Assembly: GCA_943735955.1 (NCBI GenBank)
Contig: OX030963.1
Location: forward strand, 1,848,931-1,912,930
DNA: 64,000 bases
Origin: Piscicola geometra
Lineage: Eukaryota > Annelida > Clitellata > Hirudinida > Piscicolidae
Direction of reading: 5' to 3'
The notes below the pieces were generated by a model that searched no databases, was not told the origin of the DNA, and was given only the letters and a program-made list of their open reading frames with translations. Positions 12,546-30,286 of this stretch are shown piece after piece (the stretch's first letter is position 1; every line of letters begins with the position of its first letter). A program made the position numbers and the translations under genes.

Positions 12546-15500
12546 TCACGACAAGTTAGAAGTTAGAAACGAAATATCTTTCCCCACATCCTCCTCCTCT
12601 TCCTTCTTCAACTTATCCTCCCTCCTCCTCAAACTCCTCTTTGCTCCTTCCATCTCCAACACCACTTCATCGGGGAGAGCTGATAGATGACCCACAATCG
12701 ATCCACCACCATAGACGTCTTTATTCTTCTGCAGTGTAGAATTGTTCGTTGCAGAGTAAATTCCTCCTCGCTTGTTCTGAAGCGAACAAAACTGGTCCCA
12801 CAAGCCAGCTATCAGCTCTGAGACCACAAGATCGTTTGAATTTCTGGCTGCCATTTGAAGTATGAAACAGCCGTCCATTCTGAGGTGCTCTCGCACAAAT
12901 TTGGCAACTTGTTCGTTGTTTTCTTTGTCGATTTTCTCCATCGCGAGTAATCTCCTTCGTATGTATTTTGTCTGGAGGAAGGATGTTTTAGTGTTGAGAA
13001 TTATTTTTTTCATTTAAATTCTATCCATTCATAAAATTATTTTTCATATAAATTATTTTTTTTATTACTATTTTACTGTATCAAAGCTTTATAAACCTTT
13101 ATAGAAAAGTTTGTTATTAAAAAATAATATTTATCTTATTAAATCATTCATATTTTAAATTATAAAAAGTAATGTATTGTTAGGCCTTTTTTTTCATTTT
13201 TATTTTACTGTATCAAATCTTTATAAACCATTAAAAAATCTTAAAATTTTTTTATATTATAAATATATTTTACTAAATCATTCATATTTTAAATTATAAA
13301 AATTAAAACTATATTACTCATATTTCAATTGAAAATCTTTTTCCAACCTGGTACCAAGGCACGAACGAAGTAAGCGACCAGCAAAGGAAGCTGCCGATCG
13401 TCGCCACAGCCACAAAAACGAACCAAAACCACAGAAAAATGAAAATAATTTCGTAGAAAAGGTTCATGGGTAAGGCGCACTGGACAGTGTGGCGCTGCAC
13501 GTTGCCTAGGACCCTGGTTGGGGATTTGATAATTTTGCAAATTTTGGATTTATGAAATTAATTTTTTTTCCACATTTTTTATTTTTGTTTAGTTTCATTC
13601 TTTCATCCACTCTTATGTATTAGTTCAGCCATTCTTCCATCCAAAAGTCTTCTATGCATATATCTAAATAATTATTATATTTTTCATTTATTCATCCATC
13701 CATCTATTTATCCATTCATCCATCCATCCATCCATCCACTCATCGCACCTCAAATGCAGATCACAAATGGCGACTCTGGGAAAGCGGTGAGACGTTGTCC
13801 ATGGCCTGTTCGATACGAGCTTCTTTAGGACCTTCCAATTTTTATTTTTGTTTTAATTAGTTTTTATTTTTATCAATTTTTATTTTTATTTTTATCAATT
13901 TTTATTTTTATCAATTTTTATTTTTATCAATTTTTATTTTTATTTTTATCAATTTTTATTTTTATCAATTTTTATTTTTATTTTTATCAATTTTTATTTT
14001 TATCAATTTTTATTTTTATTTTTATCAATTTTTATTTTTATCAATTTTTATTTTTATTTTTATCAATTTTTATTTTTATTTTTATCAATTTTTATTTTTA
14101 TTAATACAAAAAGAGGATAACCTGTTTTCATAAAATTGAGATTACTTTAATTTTGTTTTGGATTATTTATACCTTAAAAGATTTTTAAGTATTTAATTTT
14201 AATCCATTTTCAACCAAGTAAAAGATAGTCTGGAAGTTTGCTTTCACGTAATGTATTTATAAAAAATGTTTACTTAATAAAACCATCATCATTAAATCTT
14301 TCATCGATAATCAAAATATATTTCAATAAATAAAAATCTGTATTAAATCATCATTATTAATAATATTATTATTATTATTAATGATTAATTTTAATCAAAC
14401 TACTCTTTGCAAATCGAAACCAACTTCGAATCCGTACATGTGGTAGTCGTCACCCAGGAAGGCGTTCAACACAAACAACTGACCAACCACGTTGAAGATG
14501 TACAACAACTGTAATCCGGAGAGGGTGTTTTTTGCTTTTAGTTTTTTTTTTACATTAATTTTTTTCATAATTCTTTTTTATTTAAATTGTTTTTATGGGT
14601 TTGTAGTTTTAATGTAACTTTACTTTTTTATTTTTCATTTATTTTTAAATTTCCATTCATCATTCAACTTTCATCCATCCATCGTTTCTCGATCCAACCA
14701 CTCCACCTTAACGATCAAATAAAGTTCAATCAAGTAGTTGTTTCTAAGGCTTGCAAAGCAGGAGACAAATGGATTTTTGGAATGGATGGATGAATGGAAC
14801 TCGACCAGGAATCGACCAACGTTCTTAATGATGAAGCTGCAAAGGTTTTAGTTTTTGGAAAGAGGTTGGTGAATTGGTTAATTTCAATTGGCGTGATTGA
14901 AATATTTTTAATTGGTAGCAACTAACTAAAACCTGAAAAAGCCACTTAACCCCCACCAACAAACACCCAACCATTCAAAAAAAAACTTCTTTCCTAACCA
15001 TTCCAGCCATCCAAACCTTCTAACTTTTCCATCAATTTGAACCCTCAACCACTCTACCCACTGCTGCCCTCTCCCCTTCTCTCCCCTCCTCCTCCCTACT
15101 CCTACAACCACTCACTCCCACAACCACTCTACCTTCCACTATTCTCTTCTCTCCCCTCCTCCTTCCTCCTCCTACAACCACTCACTCCATGGTCTTCTTC
15201 ACGGTCTCATTGTCTCTCTTACTGTGACAATCAACGCACGAATCCACTATGTCACTCACCGACACACCACACTTGTGTCCAAACTTTGTCCATATGCATC
15301 TGAGAGATTTAAAAAATTATTTTATAAAATATATATTTAAATAAATACAAAACAATTACATAATGAGAAAATTAAATTATAATTTTAATAGTTGATTTTA
15401 AATAAATTATTTTATTTCTCGTTCGATTTTTTCTCAAAAAAATAACCTGGGTAAATAGAAAAAAATAGCTTGGAATGCTAGGAAGAGCGGGATCCATTGG

Positions 15501-18500
15501 TAGTAACTGATGTACTTTTTGGATAGATCGCCTTCTTTGGGCAGGTGGGTTTTGTTGTGGTGGACGTAGTGTGTGTTGGTGGTCCAACAGACCTGCATGG
15601 ATGCATGGATGCATGGATAGAAAGGTAGATTAGTGTAAGATGAGTAGTTGGATGGTGGATAGGTGGGTGATAGGAAAAGGGAGTTGATGCGTGGGTTGGA
15701 AAATCAACATATATTTCATTCTCTTACCTTGTTTTTGATGGTTTAGTCAAAGATTATATTTGCTAGGAATTTGCGATATTCTATAAAAAATAAACTTTTA
15801 GGGTATCATCCGTTCGTAAAAAAAGTATTAACACGAACAACTATTCCGTGTCTAATGTTTATTTAGGTTTACAGGATTCTACAAATACCATTTAAACTCT
15901 TTCATTAATTCTATTTTTTATCTAATAGATTTTAATAATATTTCCTTTATTTTTTATTTTAAACCTAACTTTTTGTATAATTGTTTTTGGGCCGTATTTC
16001 ATTTCAGTGTGATGAGATTAAGTCTTTTACATTTAACATGTTTTGAAAATGTATGTTTCTAATTCGTTTTCAAAGATAGTCTTCAAAAGAACTGGTTTTA
16101 AAATGGTTATAAATCATCTTTTTTCCAATTATACAGCTATAAAAAAGTAAGCTAATAGTTACTTAAAACATATAAAAACTGTCTCTCTTAATACCAGTTC
16201 ATTCAAATGTTATTTTTCGACTTTTTTATGAACTCATTCTTGGATTCGTTTGACACTGGTAAACAACTTGTTAAGGCTGATAAAATACTCTAAAAGTGAT
16301 CTCTTTGAAGAGGATTAAACATTGCTCCCAATCTTTTATTACTAGTTTTTTTCGGTTCACACACACCCTATGACCTACTAGCAATCTATCTTAAAATATA
16401 ATGAAGTTTAGTTTAATTAAAATTTTAGTTATTATTTTAGTTCAGTTATAGTAAAACGGTTTAATTTGTTAGTCCAGATTTAAATAGATTCAAACCAAAT
16501 AAAAAATGGTTAAATAACAATTATTGTTAAATAAATCAAATAGACGAATGATTAAAATGATCAAAAGCGTTTTTCAGTTTCCCAAATTGTTTGAAGGCGT
16601 TTAAAGACTCAATCAAGTATTAACCAATTACTATTCCATTATATTTTAAAACAACAAATTAACATTCCATTATTTTTCACTTTTATGCTGGACTTTAACT
16701 TATTTCTTGTTTCACATGTTAGTATAAGATCAGATGTTTTGCTCTATTCAATGAGAACACAGGCGTTCTGACGACCCTCGATTGCACAACTAAATGCATT
16801 AACAAGTAGTTAAGTGTCGATTCCATCTCAACTCTTTGTAAACTAATTCGAGATAGATTTCCGAATTTATTGTATTAAGAATATTGAAAATCATTTTCAT
16901 AAAAACAATAATCATCATGAAAATAGTAACAGTAATTTAACCTATATAATAGTCTATAGTTTCCTTAGGAAAGCATACAAATTATAGGTTAGTGTCAGGA
17001 AAACCTTGAAATGCTAGGCAGTATTAAGCAAATGAACAAGGAATAAAAAGCTGAGTGTTATATCTGGCAGGTACATAAACACTCCAGCACACCGATACTT
17101 CTGTTGGAGATGTTTAGTCTGCCTTTATCACTGAGCTAAACCATCGCTTCATGTGTTTCTGACTTTATTTTTTGGAATTGAAGGAATATAGAAAAAATTT
17201 GATTCATGTATTTTATTAAATTGGTTTTAGTTTAGGAATTTTTAGTTTTTAAGACGATTAGATAAAAATAGGTTAAAATGAAATTTTCAATTAATTCAAT
17301 TAATACGATTTCTTAATTGAATTTGTTTCGATGTAAATTTTAAGATTTTTTAAAATCTTTTTTGCTCGTTGTCCTCGAAATTCGATATCAAAACAAGCAT
17401 GCAACCAGCATTTGCGTGCTATATGGTTGAATTTGAAAGAATTATTTTACCTTTTAAATACATTTTTAATGCAACAAATAAAAATAGAAAAATTTCTATT
17501 TAAAAAATCACATTCATTTTTTTATGCTTGTGTTACGCATCATAGGAATATACAGTGTATATTCTATTGTATATTATAAAAGAACAAAGAAATGTCTGTG
17601 TATGCGTGTGTGTGTGTCTTTGTGTGTTTGTTTGTGTGTGTCTTTGTGTATGTTAATGCAAATCAATAATGATGCAGTGACATACTTTAAGAAACGATAT
17701 TTTGATGCTGAATCTGTCGAAAAATACTACAACTACTACTTTTTGACCAATTAAATTATTGATTAGGCTATCACCTTAAGTGAATGTTGGATCCCATATT
17801 CATTCTCTATAAATATATATTTATTTAGTTAACGCTTGATAATTAGAATGCTTATAAATGTAGAACTAATTTACAATCATTAGCATTTATAAACATTCCT
17901 TTGCCTTCATTCGGAAGACGCTTTGTTATTTAATGCTAATTCAAAATGTAGAATTCTAAAAATGAGAATTTTTTACAAATCGTTAGAGTAATTTGTAAGA
18001 TGAGAGAAGGAATGAGTAACACTTCGAAGCAGCAGATGTTGCAAAGGCTTGCAACCGATAGCTTAATATGAAGACATTGTACTTAAAAAGAAAAATAAAA
18101 TACGTAAAAATAGCGTGTTAAATGACGAAATGATATAATATAAAAAAGACCGAGGAAAAAAAAGAATTATTCAGTAATAATTGAAGAAATTTAAACGACT
18201 AAAATATAAGTTTAACTATGGATTAACAGACAATAGAGTAACAGACTATGGATTAACAGACTATAGAGTAACAGACTATAGAGTAACAGACTATAGAGTA
18301 ACAGACTATAGAGTAACAGACTATAGAGTAACAGACTATAGAGTAACAGACTATAGAGTAACAGACTATAGAGTAACAGACTATAGAGTAACAGACTATG
18401 GATTAACAGACTATAGAGTAACAGACTATGAAATAATAACCACCTTGTTGGTGAAAGACACTTGTGAACTGGTGAATTGGGGAGGGCAGTAGCAGCTGAT

Positions 18501-19749
18501 AGGTTCGTCTACGAACACTCTGTGATGATGATGAGGGTGATGATGATGATGATGATGATGATGATGAGGGTGATGACGAGGATGATGATGATGAGGAGGA
18601 TGATGATGAGGATGATGATGGCAATGATGCTGATGATGATTTATTATTCATATTTTTTCTTATTATCCTGACGAGAGCAAATGGAAAGATGTTCAGACTT
18701 GGAAGGTGTATTATTTAAGACTTCGGAAATAACAATAAAACCACAAATTCTAATGAAATCATCAAAACATATAAAGCTAAGCGAAATATACTCGCAATAG
18801 TATTAATGTTTGACTGCTATAAATGATGATATACTCAAAAGCAAGGTAGAAAACAAGCCATGTTTGGACTTTTGAAGCGCCTAAATGGGCCAAGGTTTTA
18901 TATTTTTTAAATTTTTCTTTTTTTTTGTTTTATAAGAATTTTTTTTTTAAACTGAAGACTTTTCATATAGAGGTATCTATCATTTCAGCGATCTTTCTTT
19001 TCTCATCTGATGATAATCGTGAAACCACTTTTATCTTTATTTTTCTTCTTCAATTAATTCCACTTTAATTAGTGGATTGATTAACACCCACAAATTAAAA
19101 CTTCCGGTCGCAACATAACATAATCCACCAGGTTCCTACAACAACCACAACCACAAAAACCAGCTAGCTACACTCGACCACACACCTAAACACCACCCAA
19201 CCACACCCAGCCATACCCACCCACACCCAACCACACCCAAAACACCACCTGGTTGTAGAAGCGAGAGATATCAAGAAAAGAACGTATACGGTGTACTTGC
19301 AGCTGAGATGGTCACTGAAGCTGTCGCCACCTCCCAGCTTCACCTGTGGTTGTGTCAACTTGTGGTCAAGTGGTTAAGGTGAAGGAAAGGGTTTAATTAA
19401 TGTGGTTAGTGTGAGGGTTGAGTTAATTTGGAAGGGGTTGAATGGTTGGGGTTATGAGATTATGGTAATGTTGGTGTAGTCGTAGGTTTAAACAGATATG
19501 GTCAGAATTGAGATTAGGTTTTTGTGGTTAGAGTGAAGGTAGAGTGAGATTGGTCATTAAGGGAAAAAGTTGACATTTTGTTTTAAAGTTTAGAAGAGTT
19601 TTTGAGTATTTTGCTAACGGTGGTTTGTGGTGGTTTGAGCTTTATCACCCTTATAAATTATTATTTTGGAATTCAAATTTTAAAAATTTAAATAAAAAAA
19701 TTGAATTAACCTGATTTAAATCTCCAAAAATGCCAAAAAATTTATCCAT
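12546..19749 (-). CDS. Innexin (gap-junction channel subunit), gene 2 of a tandem pair
   Basis: Ten coding exons: 19749-19711, 19343-19249, 18519-18444, 15592-15447, 15299-15186, 14836-14707, 14508-14425, 13831-13749, 13513-13348 and 12971-12546, giving 452 residues with every junction in phase. It starts MDKFFGIFGDLNQ, then LGGGDSFSDHLSCKYTVY, first-loop CYC and VCW cysteines, the signature YYQWI at 100-104, LFVLNAFLGDDYHMYGF, RFPRVAICDLHLR, TM4 (FIFLWFWFVFVA) and a C-terminal tail about 40 residues longer than in gene 1. Up to TM4 the coding segments match gene 1 nucleotide for nucleotide in length, but some introns sit elsewhere. The 2.85-kb intron 15593-18443 carries no gene I can see. 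Confidence 0.95.
13843..14102. repeat. Minisatellite of [20 protein letters not shown] units in an innexin intron
   Basis: About 260 bp of alternating 16- and 22-bp units made of TTTTTA, with ATCAA ending each unit. It occupies nearly half of the intron (13832-14424) that splits a segment left intact in gene 1. Confidence 0.95.
15593..18443. other. Long intron of innexin gene 2, no nested gene seen
   Basis: AT-rich, with a GATGG-type stretch after 15600, a short GT-rich patch at 17590-17650 and the 15-bp array at its 5' (high-coordinate) end. The small ORF at 17524-17754 follows the GT repeat and has no family features. Confidence 0.7.
18225..18432. repeat. 15-bp tandem repeat (AGACTATAGAGTAAC), about 13 copies
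   Basis: Near-perfect 15-bp units. A variant unit with GGATT in place of AGAGT recurs near both ends. The array begins about 12 bp downstream of the donor of innexin gene 2 exon 3. Confidence 0.95.
18522..18642. repeat. (GAT)n triplet repeat flanking an innexin acceptor
   Basis: Imperfect GATGAT/GAGGAT array directly adjoining the acceptor of innexin gene 2 exon 3. Its open frames on both strands (poly-Ser, poly-Met) are artefacts. Confidence 0.9.
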
Positions 19750-22709
19750 TTTAGCAATTGAAATTTGCTTAATATTGGGTAATAATTAAATTTAGGTTTT
19801 CCAACGATAATTTTTTTTATTAAACTTTTAATAAATTTAAAAATCTTTTTTCAAAATCAGAGGTGCAGTCCTAATTAATTTATTCAATTCTTAAAATTCA
19901 ATGCATTGCAATTTTAACGATCCAAGCAATAGAAAAAATAATTACCCCATTAATCTTTAATTACCCAATTAAACCTTTGAGTTTAATTAGCCATTTAAGA
20001 ACGCTTCAGAGATGAAAACTCAAGCGTTCAAACACTCCAGCACTGTCTTAAATACACACAAAAACGCGTTGAATCATTCATGGTATGAAGGCGATACATG
20101 CAGTATGACAGCGTGGAATTATATATAGGAACCACATTTTGTATTACAATGTTATGCAATGAAAATTAACATATATTTAAAGCTTGGCATATATATGTGT
20201 CAGTTTTTTTAGATTTGTTATTGTGAGTGTATTAATCATTAATTTAATCATATGAGAATGAATGAATGGTTGGTAAATAGGCGTGAATTTTGTAATTAAA
20301 CCAAGTTTTAAATGCTTCAAAATTTGGTGATGAGGATTTAGTTGCTAGTGGATTTGAATGGGGGAAAATTTCATCTGGCATGTAATAAGCTAAATGAAAA
20401 AAATATAATTAATTAATTAAAATATAAACCAATGAATAAGTAAAACAATATTTTTTTTATGTAAAAAATAAAACATCACAATAAATATAAATAAAATTGC
20501 ATCCAAACTCGGAGACATATGAGTGTTTTTTGTCAGTTTCTAGAACAAAACAACTTTTTTGTTTTTATTTGTTTTTATTTTGACATTTTATAAAGTTTTT
20601 CAACTTATTTTTCATAATTTAATTTTATTCGCTATGCCTTTCGCATTCAAAAAGCAACAAAATCTTTTTTATTTAAAAGCTTTTAGTATTTATTTATTAC
20701 TTTGAATATTTTTCTACTCATATTTTTACTTTTTTTCTAATTCGGAAAATAATTGTAATTAAGCTTATGTTGTATTATTATGTTTTTTATATAATATATT
20801 GTTTAAGGAATAATCAAGAAAGAATTTTTTACTCATTTTTTTTTATAGAAAAAAGAAACTATCATTTTTTTTATTAAACTTGTATAATTTTGCAAAAGAT
20901 CGAAAGAGATATCCGAGCTCGGGTGTATACGAGTGAATGTGTAAAAGAGAACCTTTCACAGTAACTTCGTTACAAATTGATTATAAGAGCGTTCCAGCAT
21001 CCAATTTTAACTCAATCATAAACACTAATTCACCGTAATAAAACTAATATATAAATATATAATTAAATATGATACTTCTATGCAATATATTTGATCCGCT
21101 TCTTTCCAACAAACAAAGTGATCGTGTAACGGACATAACGGGAAATAAATGACAGTTTGGTTAACAAAATGGGAAACAAAATGGTTAACAAAATGGTTAA
21201 CAAAATGGTTAACATAATGGTTAACATAATGGTTAACAAAATGGTTAACAAAATGGTTAACAAAATGGTTAACAAAATGGTTAACAAAATGGTTAACAAA
21301 ATGGTTAACATAATGGTTAACAAAATGGTTAACAAAATGGTTAACAAAATGGTTAACAAAATGGTTAACAAAATGGTTAACAAAATGGTTAACAAAATGG
21401 TTAACAAAATGGTTAACAAAATGGTTTAAAAAATGGTTTAAAATTTCTCGTGGCTTAATATGTCGTTGGTCCGACTCCCACACACCATAGCAGCCAAAAT
21501 GTGTGGAAAGTACTGAGCACCGGAAAAAAGAACTGGGGAAAAAAGAATTTCGAATATTATTTAAAAAAATACGCAACTGCCAGAGTCAGACCCCAATAGA
21601 GACTTTTCCATATAAACATAGTCTTTGACTTGTAAAATTATAATAGGTTTCAACTACGCCTAAGTGTGGTTTTGATTATAAAAAGCAGTGATTCATACTG
21701 TTTAAGAACTCTCTTATCTGGTTCTGTGCACTACCGCATATCGAATACACTGCCTTTTAACTAAACTTTCTTATTCTATTTACTTTTATTTATGTTTTCC
21801 AGTTTAAAATATTTAATTTAGAATGTTTGAGAGATATAATGATACTGTAATTAAGATGTGTGCGAGAACATTAGCGCTGTTTCTAAGTATTTTGCAGAAC
21901 TTAATTATTCTTAGAATGTAATAATTTTATTTATTTATTAAATTTTATTTTAATTCTATATATATAAATAATGATAATCTATTATTATGTACTTTTTAAT
22001 ATGTTTTAATAACTTCAATTTCAGAATTTTACATAATGTCCTAAATGTTTTCAATTGAGATGGCGTCGATTTATTTTGCAGAAAAAAAAATTATTTTAAT
22101 TTTTATCGAATAAAATGCTTTAATTAAATAAATGAAACGTTAAAATAAGAGATTTAGGCAATAAAACTGTTTAAATATATTTCTTTTAAAATCCTTTTCA
22201 AGACTTATAATACTTAGTATAATTGGACATCTATCACCAATTTAACCACTAATAGCTATGGACTAGGCGAGCATTTCTCTCTACAACCATCGAAAAACAC
22301 AAACATTTCTGCTACAGAAGTGAATAAATGTGAAATACAGATGTGTTTAATCTCGCAAATCGACTCAAAATCTAGACTCATACTGGTTCTGATAAGAAGT
22401 TCTGAACTAGCTGGCTTATAGTATTGATTTATTGCAGCATAACCAGATATACATCTCACACAACTATATATATGGGAATTCTAATAGGAGTCAATTGATT
22501 TAAAACCTCATGCCATCATTCTCAGGGGACATTTGGAGTATAAAGCGGTGTCTTTTTTAGTGGAAGGAAGTTTTTTATACGTTGGTTTGTATGTTTTATA
22601 TTGAATAAATGCAAATTCTCTCCAATTTTCAAATTGAGTTGCTTTAAAGTTTGATTCAAGGTTTTGTTTCAAAGAGGTGTATTTTTGGAAGATTAAACTC
22701 AATTTTCAG
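19750..22709. other. AT-rich spacer, no gene seen
   Basis: Upstream of innexin gene 2 and upstream of the Mieap-like gene. It holds the 12-bp satellite at 21.2-21.4 kb. The ORFs at 22256-22459 and 22508-22702 (minus) lack splice, start or domain support. Confidence 0.6.
21160..21430. repeat. 12-bp satellite (AAAATGGTTAAC), about 21 copies
   Basis: Tandem units with a few T-for-A changes giving AACATAATGG variants. The unit length is a multiple of three and has no stop on either strand, which creates long false ORFs in both directions. Confidence 0.96.
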
Positions 22710-29312
<6,603 letters not shown>

Positions 29313-29979
29313 GGTTTTGGGATTGATGGAAAGGAGGTGGAATGAATTTTGGGTGGTTTGATCCATTCTCTTTTGTCTTCCATGTTATTATTTTCCATCG
29401 CTAAGTAAATGTTTCGTCGTTTGGTGGTTTAGTTTGTGAGGAGTAATTAGAAAAAGTGTTTTAAGCGAGGTTTTGCAAAAGTAGAATCAGTGTTTTTAGT
29501 TGGTGATTCATCTCAGAAGAATCAATGATATTCGTGGATGTATGGATTTTGTTACTTTGTCAATTTCATTTTTTCTGTCAGCTTTCCTTCCCGCACCTTC
29601 TCTCCAAGCAAACATTTTCTACTCTTTTCAGCTATTTTCAAATTGTTTAACGCCTCAAAGTCCATCGTCGCAATTAATTTCTAGATATTTCGTTGTTTTA
29701 ATTATTAATAATAAAGTATTTATTTAAATAAAAGAACGATGTTATTTAAGTTTTTAACAAGTGATGTCGGAGAGTTTATTTGCAGGACTTTTAAGAGATT
29801 TGATGGTCAAAGACATTCAAAGTGAAAGGTCGGGTAGAAAGATGTGGTAGGCTAATAAAGGTTCACTTACAACAAATTGGGTGAAAGAAGATAAAATAGC
29901 AAAGATGAAATTATACATTTTCGGGTAAAAGATTTAAAAATAAATGTATTAAAAAGTTATTTTAAAAAAAGTAAAAATT

Positions 29980-30051
29980 GGGCTCGTCCGGGATTTGAAC
30001 CCGGGACCTCTCGCACCCAAAGCGAGAATCATACCCCTAGACCAACGAGCC
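29980..30051 (-). tRNA. tRNA-Pro (anticodon UGG)
   Basis: 72 nt on the minus strand. The acceptor stem GGCTCGT pairs with ACGAGCC. The anticodon stem CTCGC/GCGAG closes the loop TTTGGGT with anticodon TGG at 30019-30017. The T arm has GGTTCAAATCC, which is also the B box. No intron is present, and CCA is not encoded, as in eukaryotes. A T5 run at 29977-29973, two bases past the end, is a good Pol III terminator. Confidence 0.97.
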
Positions 30052-30286
30052 AGATAAATTTGTAAAGCTTAAAGAAAGTTATAATATCTCTTTTTCCCTG
30101 ATATACATGATACTATTTTGAATTAATTTCTTTAGAATAGTTTATTCATATTTCTAATAACTGTGAAAGAATTAAGTTTTCAAACACACACACTCTTGCT
30201 TTAAAAATGTTTTTTTAATTTTAATCAAACGTTATTTTACTTTGAAGTGGCGCTAAACCGGATCCTCAAAAGATCCCAAATAACTT

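Noticed and set aside
18225..18432. CRISPR-like regularly repeated array
   Set aside because: Head-to-tail units without unique spacers in a eukaryotic intron; it is a minisatellite.
21078..21576. Long ORFs of FVNH, LLTI or MVNK repeats on both strands
   Set aside because: They follow from a 12-bp satellite with no stop codon in any frame; there is no splice, start or domain support.
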